Positions 17,326 through 23,588 of a stretch of DNA of 26,522 nt are shown in pieces. The stretch spans positions 1-26,522 of IMG/VR virus record IMGVR_UViG_3300045742_000007. One strand, written 5' to 3'. Below the pieces are notes generated by a model, which was not told where the DNA came from, ran no database searches, and saw only the letters and a list, made by a program, of their open reading frames with translations. A program made the translations under genes and the position numbers. Position 1 is the stretch's first letter. Every line of letters starts with the position of its first letter. The stretch is from a virus.

Positions 17326-18273
17326 TTAGACTGCTTTACGCAACTCACGGATACCTTGCGGGTTAACCGCACCGTGACCGACAGCCATCTTGGAGAGCAT
17401 CAGTGTACCCTGACGACGGATGTCGTATTGGGATTCCGAAGCCATCTCCATGAGCTTCACGGTGGCCAGAGCACCGCGCTGGAAGACCAAAGCAGCAGTG
17501 TCCGAGGCGTCAACTTGGTACTTGGTACCGAAGTCAACAGTGTCCGAAGTGTGATCCACAGCGAGGTTGCTCGATTTCACAATCGACATACCAGCGACCT
17601 TCATGATCTCACCTTCGGAGTAGGAACCGTTGCCGTTACCGAAGTCACGATCCAGCAGTTTGTCGTTCTGCACGAAACCGTAGTAGGTTGCAGGCGACAC
17701 GATCACGAAGCGATCCGAGGCCGGGAGGAACAGGTCATCCATAGCAGCAGCCTCTGCGTACAGGGCGTCCACAATGGTCTGGATCGTTGGGGTCAGGCTG
17801 CCGAGGTTAGTCGATACAGCAGCGCCCTGAGCAGCGACAGCACCAGTCTCACCAGCACGGGCGGTTTTAACAGCCAGCGACAGGAGGTTGCGGTCGAACG
17901 TCTGAGCGAGAGCTTGGCCCATCTGGGTGCTATACTCAGAGCGAACCTCATAGTGGTTCTTGGCTTCATCGATATTGGCGATGAACGAGTCCGAGATCAG
18001 CAGATCATCAATGGTGACGATCTTCTCGCCGTGCTCAACGGTCTTACCGGTGATCTCAGCGCCCGGAGTGTGGTAGGACGCAGTGATGCGACCGATAGCC
18101 GGGAACGAAGCCGACTTACCCGAAGTGATGCTGCGGACGCGGGTCTTATCCGCCATGACCGTGTTTGCGTTGAACGAAGACAGTACTTCGCCCGAGAATA
18201 CTTTGAGGAACAGGGCGTCAGTAGCACCGGAGCCGTTGGCCTGACCGACGCGGGAAGGAGTAGCATTGGACAT
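17326..18273 (-). CDS. Major capsid protein, T7 gp10A-like
   Basis: HK97-fold shell protein that forms the icosahedral head. At 315 aa it is slightly shorter than T7 gp10A (345 aa). Typical features are the N-terminal ALFLKVFSGEVLSSFNANTV, the loop region SGKSASFPAIGRI, TVEHGEKIVTIDDLLISDSF at about residues 78-98, and the C-terminal QYDIRRQGTLMLSKMAVGHG. Ribosome site AAAGGA. There is no second frame extending past the stop, so the T7-style 10B frameshift product is not expected; a terminator begins seven bases downstream. Confidence 0.95.
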   Translation of the reverse strand: MSNATPSRVGQANGSGATDALFLKVFSGEVLSSFNANTVMADKTRVRSITSGKSASFPAIGRITASYHTPGAEITGKTVEHGEKIVTIDDLLISDSFIANIDEAKNHYEVRSEYSTQMGQALAQTFDRNLLSLAVKTARAGETGAVAAQGAAVSTNLGSLTPTIQTIVDALYAEAAAMDDLFLPASDRFVIVSPATYYGFVQNDKLLDRDFGNGNGSYSEGEIMKVAGMSIVKSSNLAVDHTSDTVDFGTKYQVDASDTAALVFQRGALATVKLMEMASESQYDIRRQGTLMLSKMAVGHGAVNPQGIRELRKAV

Positions 18274-18553
18274 CTTACGTGTCCTTTCTATTGTAGAGTG
18301 AAAGTTTTGGGGTTTGATGCGCAGGATGCGCGGGTTTCCCTCTTTGACTTCACGCCACGTCCCACAGGTTATCCTCCGCAGAGGGCCGTGCTTTCTCGTG
18401 TTGTTATTGTCTTTGGTGGGAGAGAGAGAAGGTGGTGACCGTCGTCACACACGACCTCAGAGAGGCACCTCGGGGTGCGCTTCAAGTCTTCACACGATCT
18501 CATTAAAGTGTGAGGGGCTTGCTAGGCGTGAGGTGTCCGTCAGAGGACGTGAT
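18274..18553 (-). promoter_or_regulatory. Long untranslated leader between tRNA and capsid gene
   Basis: About 280 bases without a credible gene. On the transcribed strand it holds the hairpins GTCGT-GTGTG-ACGAC (18441-18455) and CCTC-TCT-GAGG (18455-18465), a pyrimidine-rich stretch, and an AGAAAGGA ribosome site before the capsid ATG. No exact copy of the T3-like promoter is found. A segment at 18501-18525 resembles it but has extra bases in the core. Cutting at the tRNA 3' end would produce a discrete capsid mRNA with this leader. Confidence 0.5.
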
Positions 18554-18629
18554 TGGCTGTACCGGCAGGAGTCGAACCTGCAACCGTCCCATTAACAGTG
18601 GGAAGCTCTACCAGTTGAGCTACGGTACA
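18554..18629 (-). tRNA. tRNA-Asn (anticodon GUU)
   Basis: A complete 76-base cloverleaf with encoded CCA. Acceptor stem TGTACCG pairs with CGGTACA; the D stem is GCTC/GAGC; the anticodon stem TCCCA/TGGGA encloses the loop CTGTTAA, anticodon GTT; the T arm is GCAGG-TTCGACT-CCTGC; discriminator G then CCA. All stems pair perfectly by eye. It is in the same direction as the late genes and lies between the HNH and capsid genes, so it should be cut out of the late transcript. Confidence 0.96.
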
Positions 18630-18636
18630 AAAGAGT

Positions 18637-18653
18637 GCAGGTATTGCGCCTGC
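18637..18653 (-). other. Small hairpin just 5' of the tRNA
   Basis: GCAGG-CGCAATA-CCTGC on the minus strand, followed by ACTCTTTT. The stem repeats the T-arm stem of the tRNA downstream, so it may be a remnant of a tRNA T-arm or a weak terminator or processing hairpin. No other tRNA parts are visible around it. Confidence 0.35.
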
Positions 18654-18673
18654 TGCCCATCAAGGGCCTCTAG

Positions 18674-18907
18674 TTACTTCTTGGACCTGTTGGCCTTCTT
18701 GGAGATCACTTGAAGGTTTGAACGCCGATTATCGGTAGCGTTCCCGTTCTTGTGATCCACGTCCTTACCTTTGAGGGCTTGTTTACCCTTCTTCTTGATC
18801 ATCAGGCGACGTGCAGCGTTTCTTTTGACGCGCTTCGCCACCTGTTCAGGACGTGCCTGATATTCTTTGTCGTAGGCCGAGTAAACACGGCCAGAGGGTG
18901 CGGCCAT
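18674..18907 (-). CDS. Small HNH-type endonuclease-like protein (77 aa)
   Basis: Very basic protein with an HNH-like core near the C-terminus: D51-H52-KNGN, N60, then SNLQV and N73. This matches the DHxxGNxxDNRxSNL pattern of phage HNH_3-type nucleases, truncated to the catalytic core and a Lys/Arg-rich N-terminus (KRVKRNAARRLMIKKKGK). No intein or intron is apparent, so a free-standing homing or packaging-linked nuclease is possible; similar short HNH genes sit near the capsid gene in other T7-like phages. Ribosome site AAAGGAG. It lies 44 bases upstream of the tRNA gene. Confidence 0.75.
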   Translation of the reverse strand: MAAPSGRVYSAYDKEYQARPEQVAKRVKRNAARRLMIKKKGKQALKGKDVDHKNGNATDNRRSNLQVISKKANRSKK

Positions 18908-18918
18908 GTCAGGCTCCT

Positions 18919-19185
18919 TTACAGTTGGATTTCAGCCCAATCCTCAGCGAGGACGTCAGTTTGTGAAGCCAGCCAAGGCACGATCTTGCCGTCCGCTGTC
19001 TTCATATCGATATGAGGGCAGTACGTTACCGTGGTACCCTCACCCAGAATGGACAGCAGAGGTTCTCGGTTGACCACGAACTGGCTACCGTTCACGAGAA
19101 AGATAAACATCCCCTTCCCGTTCCAACCAGCGCGTTGTACTCGCTTGCCTTCTTTAAGTGCCTCTAGGGCTTTTCCAAAGTTCAT
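18919..19185 (-). CDS. Tad2-like (DUF2829) protein, probable anti-Thoeris signal sponge
   Basis: The whole 88-residue protein matches the DUF2829/Tad2 pattern: MNFGKALEALKEGKRVQRAG, then WNGKGMFIFL, REPLLSILGEG, PHIDMKTADGKIVPW, and ASQTDVLAEDW at the end. Tad2 proteins of other phages are tetramers that sequester gcADPR-type signals made by Thoeris ThsB, and some also bind CBASS nucleotides. Those activities are family knowledge, not shown here. The AAGGAA ribosome site is seven bases from ATG. It lies nine bases after the scaffold gene and is evidently co-transcribed with late genes, so any protein would appear after the phage promoter at 22002 is active. Confidence 0.88.
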   Translation of the reverse strand: MNFGKALEALKEGKRVQRAGWNGKGMFIFLVNGSQFVVNREPLLSILGEGTTVTYCPHIDMKTADGKIVPWLASQTDVLAEDWAEIQL

Positions 19186-19194
19186 CTTTGTTCC

Positions 19195-19983
19195 TTACAT
19201 GATGTTAGAGCGGCCCAGCTTGGCTTCGACCTTTGCTCGGAACGCCGGGTTCTTGGCGTACTCAGGGTTCTGCATGTCCTTCATCAGGTCAGCAGTACTT
19301 TCGTAGCGGGAGTTCCCTGAGGTGGACACGCGACCCTGTAGGTCACCTGTGGGGTCCACTCCGTTTGCCGTGTTGAACTTTGCAGCCAACTCAGCCACCG
19401 CCAGTTTGATCGCAGGGGTGTTACCGGTCTCGAGGACAGCGTTGAAGCTATCGATTTCAGCGTCGGAGAGTTCGTTAGAGGCCCATGTGACCATCTCGGT
19501 GTAGGTCTCAATGTTTCCACCCACCGGTGCCAGCATCTCAGCTTCCGTGGCCGCACGTTGCGACTCGATACCCTTGGCGTACATCTCGACCATCTCAGGT
19601 GAGATACCAACGGCCTCGAGGGCTTTGTAGTTGGCTTCCGAGAGTTTACCATCGGTTTCCCACTCGGTACTCAGGGCCTCCATATCAAGGCCAGCCTTCT
19701 CGACAGCCTTACCGGCTTCTTCGATCTCTTTGGCTTCGTCCTTCGGCTTCTCTTCGGGCTTTGGGGCCGACTTACCAGCCTCCAATTCCTTGTAAGCGGC
19801 GGCCATGTCTTCGGCGGTCTTGAACTTCTCAGGAAGCCACTCAGGGCGTTCTGGGGCGTCAACCTCGCCAGCCAACTTTGCGGTTGCCTTAACCTTAGCA
19901 GCCGCAGCCGCATCCTGTGCAGCCGCCTGCTCTTCGAGGGTCGGGTTATTTTCAGTAGATTTGATACTTACCGCTTCGACCAT
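19195..19983 (-). CDS. Capsid assembly scaffold protein, T7 gp9-like
   Basis: Scaffold guides prohead assembly and is removed before DNA packaging. The 262-residue protein is highly acidic and helical, with an Ala-rich N-terminal region (AAAQDAAAAAKVKATAKLAG), the family-typical RPEWLPEKFKTAEDMAAAY near residue 50, and a charged KPEEKPKDEAKEIEEAG segment. The basic C-terminal end (RAKVEAKLGRSNIM) likely contacts capsid protein, by analogy with T7. Ribosome site AAGGAG. In T7 the capsid gene follows directly; here a Tad2-like gene, an HNH gene and a tRNA intervene. Confidence 0.9.
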   Translation of the reverse strand: MVEAVSIKSTENNPTLEEQAAAQDAAAAAKVKATAKLAGEVDAPERPEWLPEKFKTAEDMAAAYKELEAGKSAPKPEEKPKDEAKEIEEAGKAVEKAGLDMEALSTEWETDGKLSEANYKALEAVGISPEMVEMYAKGIESQRAATEAEMLAPVGGNIETYTEMVTWASNELSDAEIDSFNAVLETGNTPAIKLAVAELAAKFNTANGVDPTGDLQGRVSTSGNSRYESTADLMKDMQNPEYAKNPAFRAKVEAKLGRSNIM

Positions 19984-19992
19984 GTGGTCTCC

Positions 19993-21543
19993 TTATTGGT
20001 TTACCATTGCCGCAGCAGCCTCTTTTGCGACAGCGGGTACAGCCCCTTTGGCCATATCCATCATCTGAGCTTGCTGGGCTTGTTGTTGAGTTCGGTCAGC
20101 CTCGTCTTTCTTCTGTTCTGCAGTCTTGATAAGACCAGTCAGATCAATTCCGAGTGCTGTACCAATACGGGTGATATAATCGCCTACGTTCATTTCGCTC
20201 TGCAGGACGTCAGGACCAAGAGGCGCAAGAGCGCGTAGGAACAGATCGTACTTACTGAGATCATGGCCACGACCAAGAGCTTCCAGCCCGGTGACAATGG
20301 TTGGCATTGCGACACCCTTGGGGAGTGTTGGGAGTTTCTTTGCCTTGGTGAGGCGGGAGATAACGCGGTTTACATATGGCAACTGATACTCTTGCGAAAG
20401 GATTGAATAAACCCCACCCAGAGCATCCTCGAGTTCCCCGGCCATATACCGGACTTCCTCGGCGGTGACACGTTCACCCTTGCGCTGGATCGCGCTGTTC
20501 ATCAGGAAGGCGTATGCGAGGCGTTCAACGATGATGCTAATCTGCTGTTGAGCTACCGACATATCCGCTTGTTTGTTAACCTGCAGCGCTTGGATATCTT
20601 CTGGCGATCCAGATACGGCTGCACCATTCTCTGCCTGCATGACGTCCTTTGCACGGGTTTGACCGTTAGGACGCACGAGGAAGACCATACGTGCTGCGAC
20701 AACTGCACCCTCAAGTACAGCCCGCGAGAGGCCCTCAAGGGAGATCAGGTCACCCAGATACTCCTCAACATAGGACCGGCCATAATCCTCACCATCAACT
20801 CGGGTCCACCTCAATGGTAGGATCGGTGACTTATCGAGGGGCCAACTTCCTTCGCTGTTCGGAACCCGCATACCCTTGATCTCTTGGTATGACTTGATCT
20901 GCTCACCCTCACGAGTGAACACCGTAAACAGATCAACCTCGGCCTTCGGGGCCACGTCATGGTCGTCAGGGTTTGCCCCACGGATCATCTCTTGGAGGTC
21001 GGTTGGTAGGGAGGCGAAGAACAACTCTTCTTTGATGATGGTTTCCACCATGTTGCCCATAGGATCACGCACGGTAACGTAGCGGTCCAGAGGGAACACG
21101 CGGGTCCCCTTATCCTTCGGGAGATACAACAGTACGTTTCCACCAACGATCAGGTGTTTCAGGGCCTCGAAGTGGGCCGACCGGTCACCGCTATTCTCGA
21201 TAGCCTGCATGACAGACCGCTCGTATTTCCCGAGGGCTTCATCAACCTTCGCACGTGCTCCGTCTTCTTGTGCCAGTTCCTGTGCAGCGAAGTCGTCTAC
21301 GCGCATGGCGAAGAACGGGGAGTTCGGCGGGAAGAGGGACAGGAGTAGCTTCGAGGCGAGGTTGTTGACCCCGCGAGCGCCCACACCTTGGTATGGGGTC
21401 GGAAAGTTGGAATGCTTACCAGCACCATCAGGACGGATTAGTGTTGGAATGGTGACCTTGCTACATTCCCGCGCCCGATGCAGGTAAACCTCACGTGTTT
21501 CGGTGAGGTGCTCATAGCGCGATTGTGCCGTGCCTGCGTTCAT
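19993..21543 (-). CDS. Portal (head-tail connector) protein, T7 gp8-like
   Basis: Forms the dodecameric portal ring through which DNA enters and leaves the head. At 516 aa it is close to T7 gp8 (536 aa). Characteristic stretches are ARECSKVTIPTLI near residue 30, FPTPYQGVGARGVNNLASKL around 50, LFPPNSPFF, and LIVGGNVLLY near 130. The C-terminus is Gln/Ala/Met-rich and probably helical, as in the barrel region of other portals. The ribosome site is AAAGGA eight bases before ATG. It is followed after nine bases by the scaffold gene, as in T7. Confidence 0.93.
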   Translation of the reverse strand: MNAGTAQSRYEHLTETREVYLHRARECSKVTIPTLIRPDGAGKHSNFPTPYQGVGARGVNNLASKLLLSLFPPNSPFFAMRVDDFAAQELAQEDGARAKVDEALGKYERSVMQAIENSGDRSAHFEALKHLIVGGNVLLYLPKDKGTRVFPLDRYVTVRDPMGNMVETIIKEELFFASLPTDLQEMIRGANPDDHDVAPKAEVDLFTVFTREGEQIKSYQEIKGMRVPNSEGSWPLDKSPILPLRWTRVDGEDYGRSYVEEYLGDLISLEGLSRAVLEGAVVAARMVFLVRPNGQTRAKDVMQAENGAAVSGSPEDIQALQVNKQADMSVAQQQISIIVERLAYAFLMNSAIQRKGERVTAEEVRYMAGELEDALGGVYSILSQEYQLPYVNRVISRLTKAKKLPTLPKGVAMPTIVTGLEALGRGHDLSKYDLFLRALAPLGPDVLQSEMNVGDYITRIGTALGIDLTGLIKTAEQKKDEADRTQQQAQQAQMMDMAKGAVPAVAKEAAAAMVNQ

Positions 21544-21561
21544 CTTCGTATCCTTTACTTA

Positions 21562-21774
21562 TCAGGCTGCCCCTGACTTTGTGGGGATACCGCCGAGTTG
21601 GGTGTGTTGTTGAGCCACCGCGCTGCCTGTCGGCACCTTGTAGGCACTCAGGCCTTTCCGTTTCCGAGCAGCGGTCGATTCCGTATCCCCTTTAGATTTA
21701 GGGGCGAGTTGTTCGAGCATCGGGGGTGGAGCTGGAGGAGGGGGAGGCGGTGCGTAAGTTGGTGAACCACACAT
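21562..21774 (-). CDS. gp7.3-like virion/tail assembly protein (70 aa)
   Basis: Small protein immediately before the portal gene. It begins MCGSPTYAPPPPPPAPPP, a proline run at residues 9-18, then has a basic region ARKRKGLSAYKVPTG and a Gly-rich end with LGGIPTK. T7 gp7.3, a small tail-associated protein, has the same location and a comparable RKRAR...KSLSVARSSGGG end, and many relatives start MCG followed by prolines. A role in tail assembly or adsorption is inferred from position and composition; sequence similarity alone is thin. The ribosome site AAGGAA overlaps the upstream stop. Confidence 0.7.
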   Translation of the reverse strand: MCGSPTYAPPPPPPAPPPMLEQLAPKSKGDTESTAARKRKGLSAYKVPTGSAVAQQHTQLGGIPTKSGAA

Positions 21775-21775
21775 A

Positions 21776-21961
21776 TTATGTTCCTTGTAGGACTGTTTCG
21801 TTTTGTTGGTCGTAAACGGTTCGGAGATGTCTCACGAGATCAACCTTCCCAGCGTCGAACCAAATACGGCGGTCCTCTGTGCCAATACTAGGAGCACGAT
21901 CTGGGCAAATCTTTTCGAGATATGTGATCAACTCAACCGATATCACAGGGATTGGTAGCAT
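21776..21961 (-). CDS. Conserved hypothetical protein, first late gene (61 aa)
   Basis: First gene after the phage promoter, with a leader of only about 24 bases from the predicted start of transcription at 21985. The protein begins MLPIPVISVELITYLEKICPDRAP and contains EDRRIWFDAGKVDLVRHL, matching a small family I remember directly upstream of gp7.3 and portal genes in T7-like marine phages, with no known function. A GAGAAA ribosome-like site lies about seven bases before ATG. It ends DQQNETVLQGT; the stop overlaps the ribosome site of the next gene. Confidence 0.7.
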   Translation of the reverse strand: MLPIPVISVELITYLEKICPDRAPSIGTEDRRIWFDAGKVDLVRHLRTVYDQQNETVLQGT

Positions 21962-21979
21962 GTTAATGTTTTCTCTTTG

Positions 21980-22002
21980 TGTCTCATAGGGGAGGGGTAA
22001 TT
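21980..22002 (-). promoter_or_regulatory. T3-like phage RNA polymerase promoter, copy 1
   Basis: The minus strand reads AATTACCCCTCCCCTATGA followed by GACA. Aligned without gaps to the 23-base T3 promoter consensus it matches at 17 positions, including AATTA, CCCTC and the initiating G, which would fall at 21985. The first 19 bases recur exactly at 842-824, and nowhere else that I could find. It lies between a terminator and the first late gene, as expected for a class III-type promoter. Confidence 0.8.
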
Positions 22003-22007
22003 AAGTT

Positions 22008-22031
22008 AAAAGGAGAACCCGAAGGTTCCCC
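22008..22031 (-). terminator. Intrinsic terminator with UUCG loop
   Basis: On the minus strand an eight-base-pair stem (GGGGAACC / GGTTCTCC, one G-U pair) closes a TTCG tetraloop and is followed by TTTT. It lies just after the 77-residue gene and about five bases before the phage promoter, separating DNA-metabolism transcripts from the late cluster. Confidence 0.85.
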
Positions 22032-22038
22032 TAATAAA

Positions 22039-22272
22039 TCAACGTCTTGCGGCTTGCATGTAATTTAGCACCCAAGACTTTCGGCAGTGGTGTTTATCGT
22101 TACACAGGGTCTCAAAGACCCAATCAACAACCAACACGAGGACTTTTGAGACTTCGCATCCTTCCAGTCGGCGGTCCCACAGACGGGCGCACATAGTGAA
22201 ACCCTCGGGACCACAGGTGGTCTTGTTCAGTAGTTTGGAGGTGCTAATCATAGCTTTCGGGTACTTTCTCAT
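22039..22272 (-). CDS. Cys-containing hypothetical protein (77 aa)
   Basis: Start at 22272 (MRKYPKAMISTSKLL) overlaps the RNA ligase stop (ATGA), implying coupling; an in-frame Met 38 codons earlier lies within the ligase gene. Five cysteines are present (TTCGPEG, TMCARL, LEGCEV, ETLCND, HHCRKS), with two histidines near the end, so metal binding is possible but no regular spacing is seen. The C-terminus is basic (NYMQAARR). It is the last gene before the terminator at 22008-22031. No family recognised. Confidence 0.6.
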   Translation of the reverse strand: MRKYPKAMISTSKLLNKTTCGPEGFTMCARLWDRRLEGCEVSKVLVLVVDWVFETLCNDKHHCRKSWVLNYMQAARR

Positions 22273-22814
22273 GCTGCCCACTTTCCGCTCTTGTGAAGGA
22301 AGGTTTCCTTCGTGCGCACTTTGGTGGTGTGGAAGTAGATAATAATACCCTCGGGGATGTACCGCGCGGCCCCTGCGTGTTCCCACAGTTGCTGCATGGT
22401 CTCCTCGATAGCCTCATTGGAGTATGCCCCGTGAAACAAGATCGGAACCTGCTTCACACAGGATGGGAGGGTGTCTGCAGGACGAAACGTGTTAAACAAA
22501 AAGAACTGCTTTGACGGGAAGTTGTGCTTGTTCTGTTGGATGCCGGGGCCTGCCCACTCACCGTAATGGTAACCATCACCCAGTTGGGCGAGTTCGTCTC
22601 GGTTCTCGTGGACCCAGAAGGCGAACCCCATATTATCATCCCCGGGTTTGATCATGCGGTTGCGAGATTGCATCCCCACAACTTGTCCATCCCTTACGAT
22701 AACGCAAGCATTGGTACCGTCGATCTTCTCGGTGATCGTGATCAGGTTCCCCTTGATACGTGTGGTCTTGGGCCAGCCCTTGAATTCTACTTGATCGTTT
22801 GTGTAATCGTACAT
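22269..22814 (-). CDS. RNA ligase family protein (covalent nucleotidyltransferase)
   Basis: Ligases of this family activate through a lysyl-AMP. Motif I is EKIDGTN with nucleophile K30; further elements are the Arg-rich SRNR at 50-53, YGEW at 84-87 (motif III), FFLFNTF at 104-110 (IIIa), PEGIIIYF at 154-161 (IV) and KVRTKE at 165-170 (V, K165/K169). At 181 residues it is a bare catalytic domain without a C-terminal specificity domain. Two ATGs are adjacent; 22814 sits six bases from AGGA, 22817 only three, so I choose 22814. It overlaps the upstream stop by one base and the next start by ATGA. Substrate is unknown; nicked tRNA repair is one possibility given the tRNA gene at 18554. Confidence 0.85.
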   Translation of the reverse strand: MYDYTNDQVEFKGWPKTTRIKGNLITITEKIDGTNACVIVRDGQVVGMQSRNRMIKPGDDNMGFAFWVHENRDELAQLGDGYHYGEWAGPGIQQNKHNFPSKQFFLFNTFRPADTLPSCVKQVPILFHGAYSNEAIEETMQQLWEHAGAARYIPEGIIIYFHTTKVRTKETFLHKSGKWAA

Positions 22815-23089
22815 CATGTGTCCTTTCGGTTGGCCCAATGCTTTTCGTAAAGCGATTTGATCCTCGGGCGTTCTGGGTGTGTCCATATCCAACTCCCTGT
22901 CGAGGGGTCGAATTTGGTCTCGAAGAACCGGTCCATCTTGCGGTTGCCGGTAGTGACTGTGGGGTTGATCTCGAGGGACAGTTTGTCGAACTCAGCGTCG
23001 GTCATGATACTGTCGTTCTCAAACTCGTAGGCATAGGCCGCTATCGAGAGGCGGATGCGGAGCCACACTTGGCGCTCCTTTGGGGTCAC
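22814..23089 (-). CDS. Conserved-looking hypothetical protein, probable GTG start (91 aa)
   Basis: The coding frame clearly includes ERQVWLRIRLSIAAYAYEFE, SIMTDAEFDKLSLEI and GSWIWTHPERPRIKSLYEKHW. The best start is GTG at 23089, overlapping the zinc-ribbon stop (GTGA); the ATG at 23140 would lie inside that gene. I recall similar short proteins in marine podophages without function. The segment SIMTDAEFDKL resembles the ISDAEYDxL of the N-terminal Ia domain of NAD-dependent DNA ligases, but no catalytic part follows, so any relation is remote. The stop overlaps the start of the RNA ligase gene. Confidence 0.65.
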   Translation of the reverse strand: MTPKERQVWLRIRLSIAAYAYEFENDSIMTDAEFDKLSLEINPTVTTGNRKMDRFFETKFDPSTGSWIWTHPERPRIKSLYEKHWANRKDT

Positions 23090-23214
23090 TTGTCTTCTCG
23101 GACGGTGACCACAACTTCCTTGATGTACTTCGCGCCGCAATAGCAGATTATCTTGGGTTGCCCCCAGAGTTGGTGATCGATGTGGCGCTCACAGAAATTA
23201 CATTTGAACCTCAT
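23086..23214 (-). CDS. Zinc-ribbon microprotein (42 aa)
   Basis: This short frame starts MRFKCNFCERH behind a near-perfect AAAGGAGG ribosome site. It has two metal-binding half sites: C5xxC8 and C24xC26 (IICYCGAKY), with H11 and H14 between them, so it looks like a minimal rubredoxin-type knuckle or zinc ribbon. The end is basic and Val-rich (KEVVVTVREDK). Such tiny phage zinc proteins often bind nucleic acid or host polymerase, but this one cannot be assigned. Its TGA overlaps the GTG of the next gene. The strong ribosome site makes it more credible than its length suggests. Confidence 0.6.
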   Translation of the reverse strand: MRFKCNFCERHIDHQLWGQPKIICYCGAKYIKEVVVTVREDK

Positions 23215-23426
23215 GAGGCCTCCTTTGGTGTGTGTATGAATATGAGTGCAGACGCCCTGCGACCCCTGCAGAGGTCCAAGTGTTTCAATCTGAGTAGTCT
23301 GCTTAAACAGCGGCCAAGCTTCTGGGCATGGTCCTCGTCGCGCTGTTATCTGAATAATTGTGCGGGTCTCTCCCCGCCTGTCACCGTTGTCCTTACGGTC
23401 TGGAAGAGGGCGCTACCCTCCTATGG
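23215..23426 (-). other. Gene-free gap with hairpins between two operon blocks
   Basis: This gap of about 210 bases lacks a plausible gene on either strand. On the transcribed strand it contains two short hairpins: GAGGG-TAGCG-CCCTC immediately after the upstream stop and GCGGG-GAGAGA-CCCGC about 50 bases later. Neither is followed by a T-tract, so they look more like RNA-processing or stability elements than intrinsic terminators. No copy of the T3-like promoter is visible. The AAAGGAGG at the left edge is the ribosome site of the zinc-ribbon gene. Confidence 0.45.
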
Positions 23427-23588
23427 CTACACGTCGCGCTCTACTTGTAACGCTTCGCATTGTGTGCCGTGGTTGACGCACTCCCAAGGTTGGGTCAGGG
23501 GTGCATCTCTGTCTTTCAGGAACTCGGAGAGGGTCACGAAGGAGAACACGAAGAGGACCACGAAGATAGCATCAAATAGAAGCTTCAT
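23427..23588 (-). CDS. Single-span membrane microprotein with two Cys (53 aa)
   Basis: The frame opens in an ATGA overlap with the kinase stop. Residues 3-24 are hydrophobic (LLFDAIFVVLFVFSFVTLSE), with one acid at residue 6, followed by a polar tail holding C37 and C44 (PWECVNHGTQCEAL) and ending ERDV. The layout suggests an inner-membrane protein with a short soluble end. I know no family. The coupling to the kinase stop and the membrane-like composition support a real gene; no separate ribosome site is obvious. A hairpin follows the stop. Confidence 0.5.
   Translation of the reverse strand: MKLLFDAIFVVLFVFSFVTLSEFLKDRDAPLTQPWECVNHGTQCEALQVERDV

Noticed and set aside
17356-18438. Plus-strand 360-codon frame opposite the capsid gene
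   Set aside because: Antisense shadow produced by the codon usage of the capsid gene; rich in His, Ser and Arg with no domain.
18369-18503. 44-codon minus-strand frame in the capsid leader
   Set aside because: No ribosome site and low-quality composition; hairpins lie inside it, so an untranslated leader is the simpler reading.
18501-18525. Possible third phage promoter before the capsid gene
   Set aside because: The minus strand has CCCCTC and ATGAGA like the other copies, but with four extra bases between them, which should destroy spacing for a T3-like polymerase.
23215-23426. A second tRNA in the hairpin-rich gap
   Set aside because: The hairpins do not assemble into D, anticodon and T arms, and no TTCRA T-loop is present.
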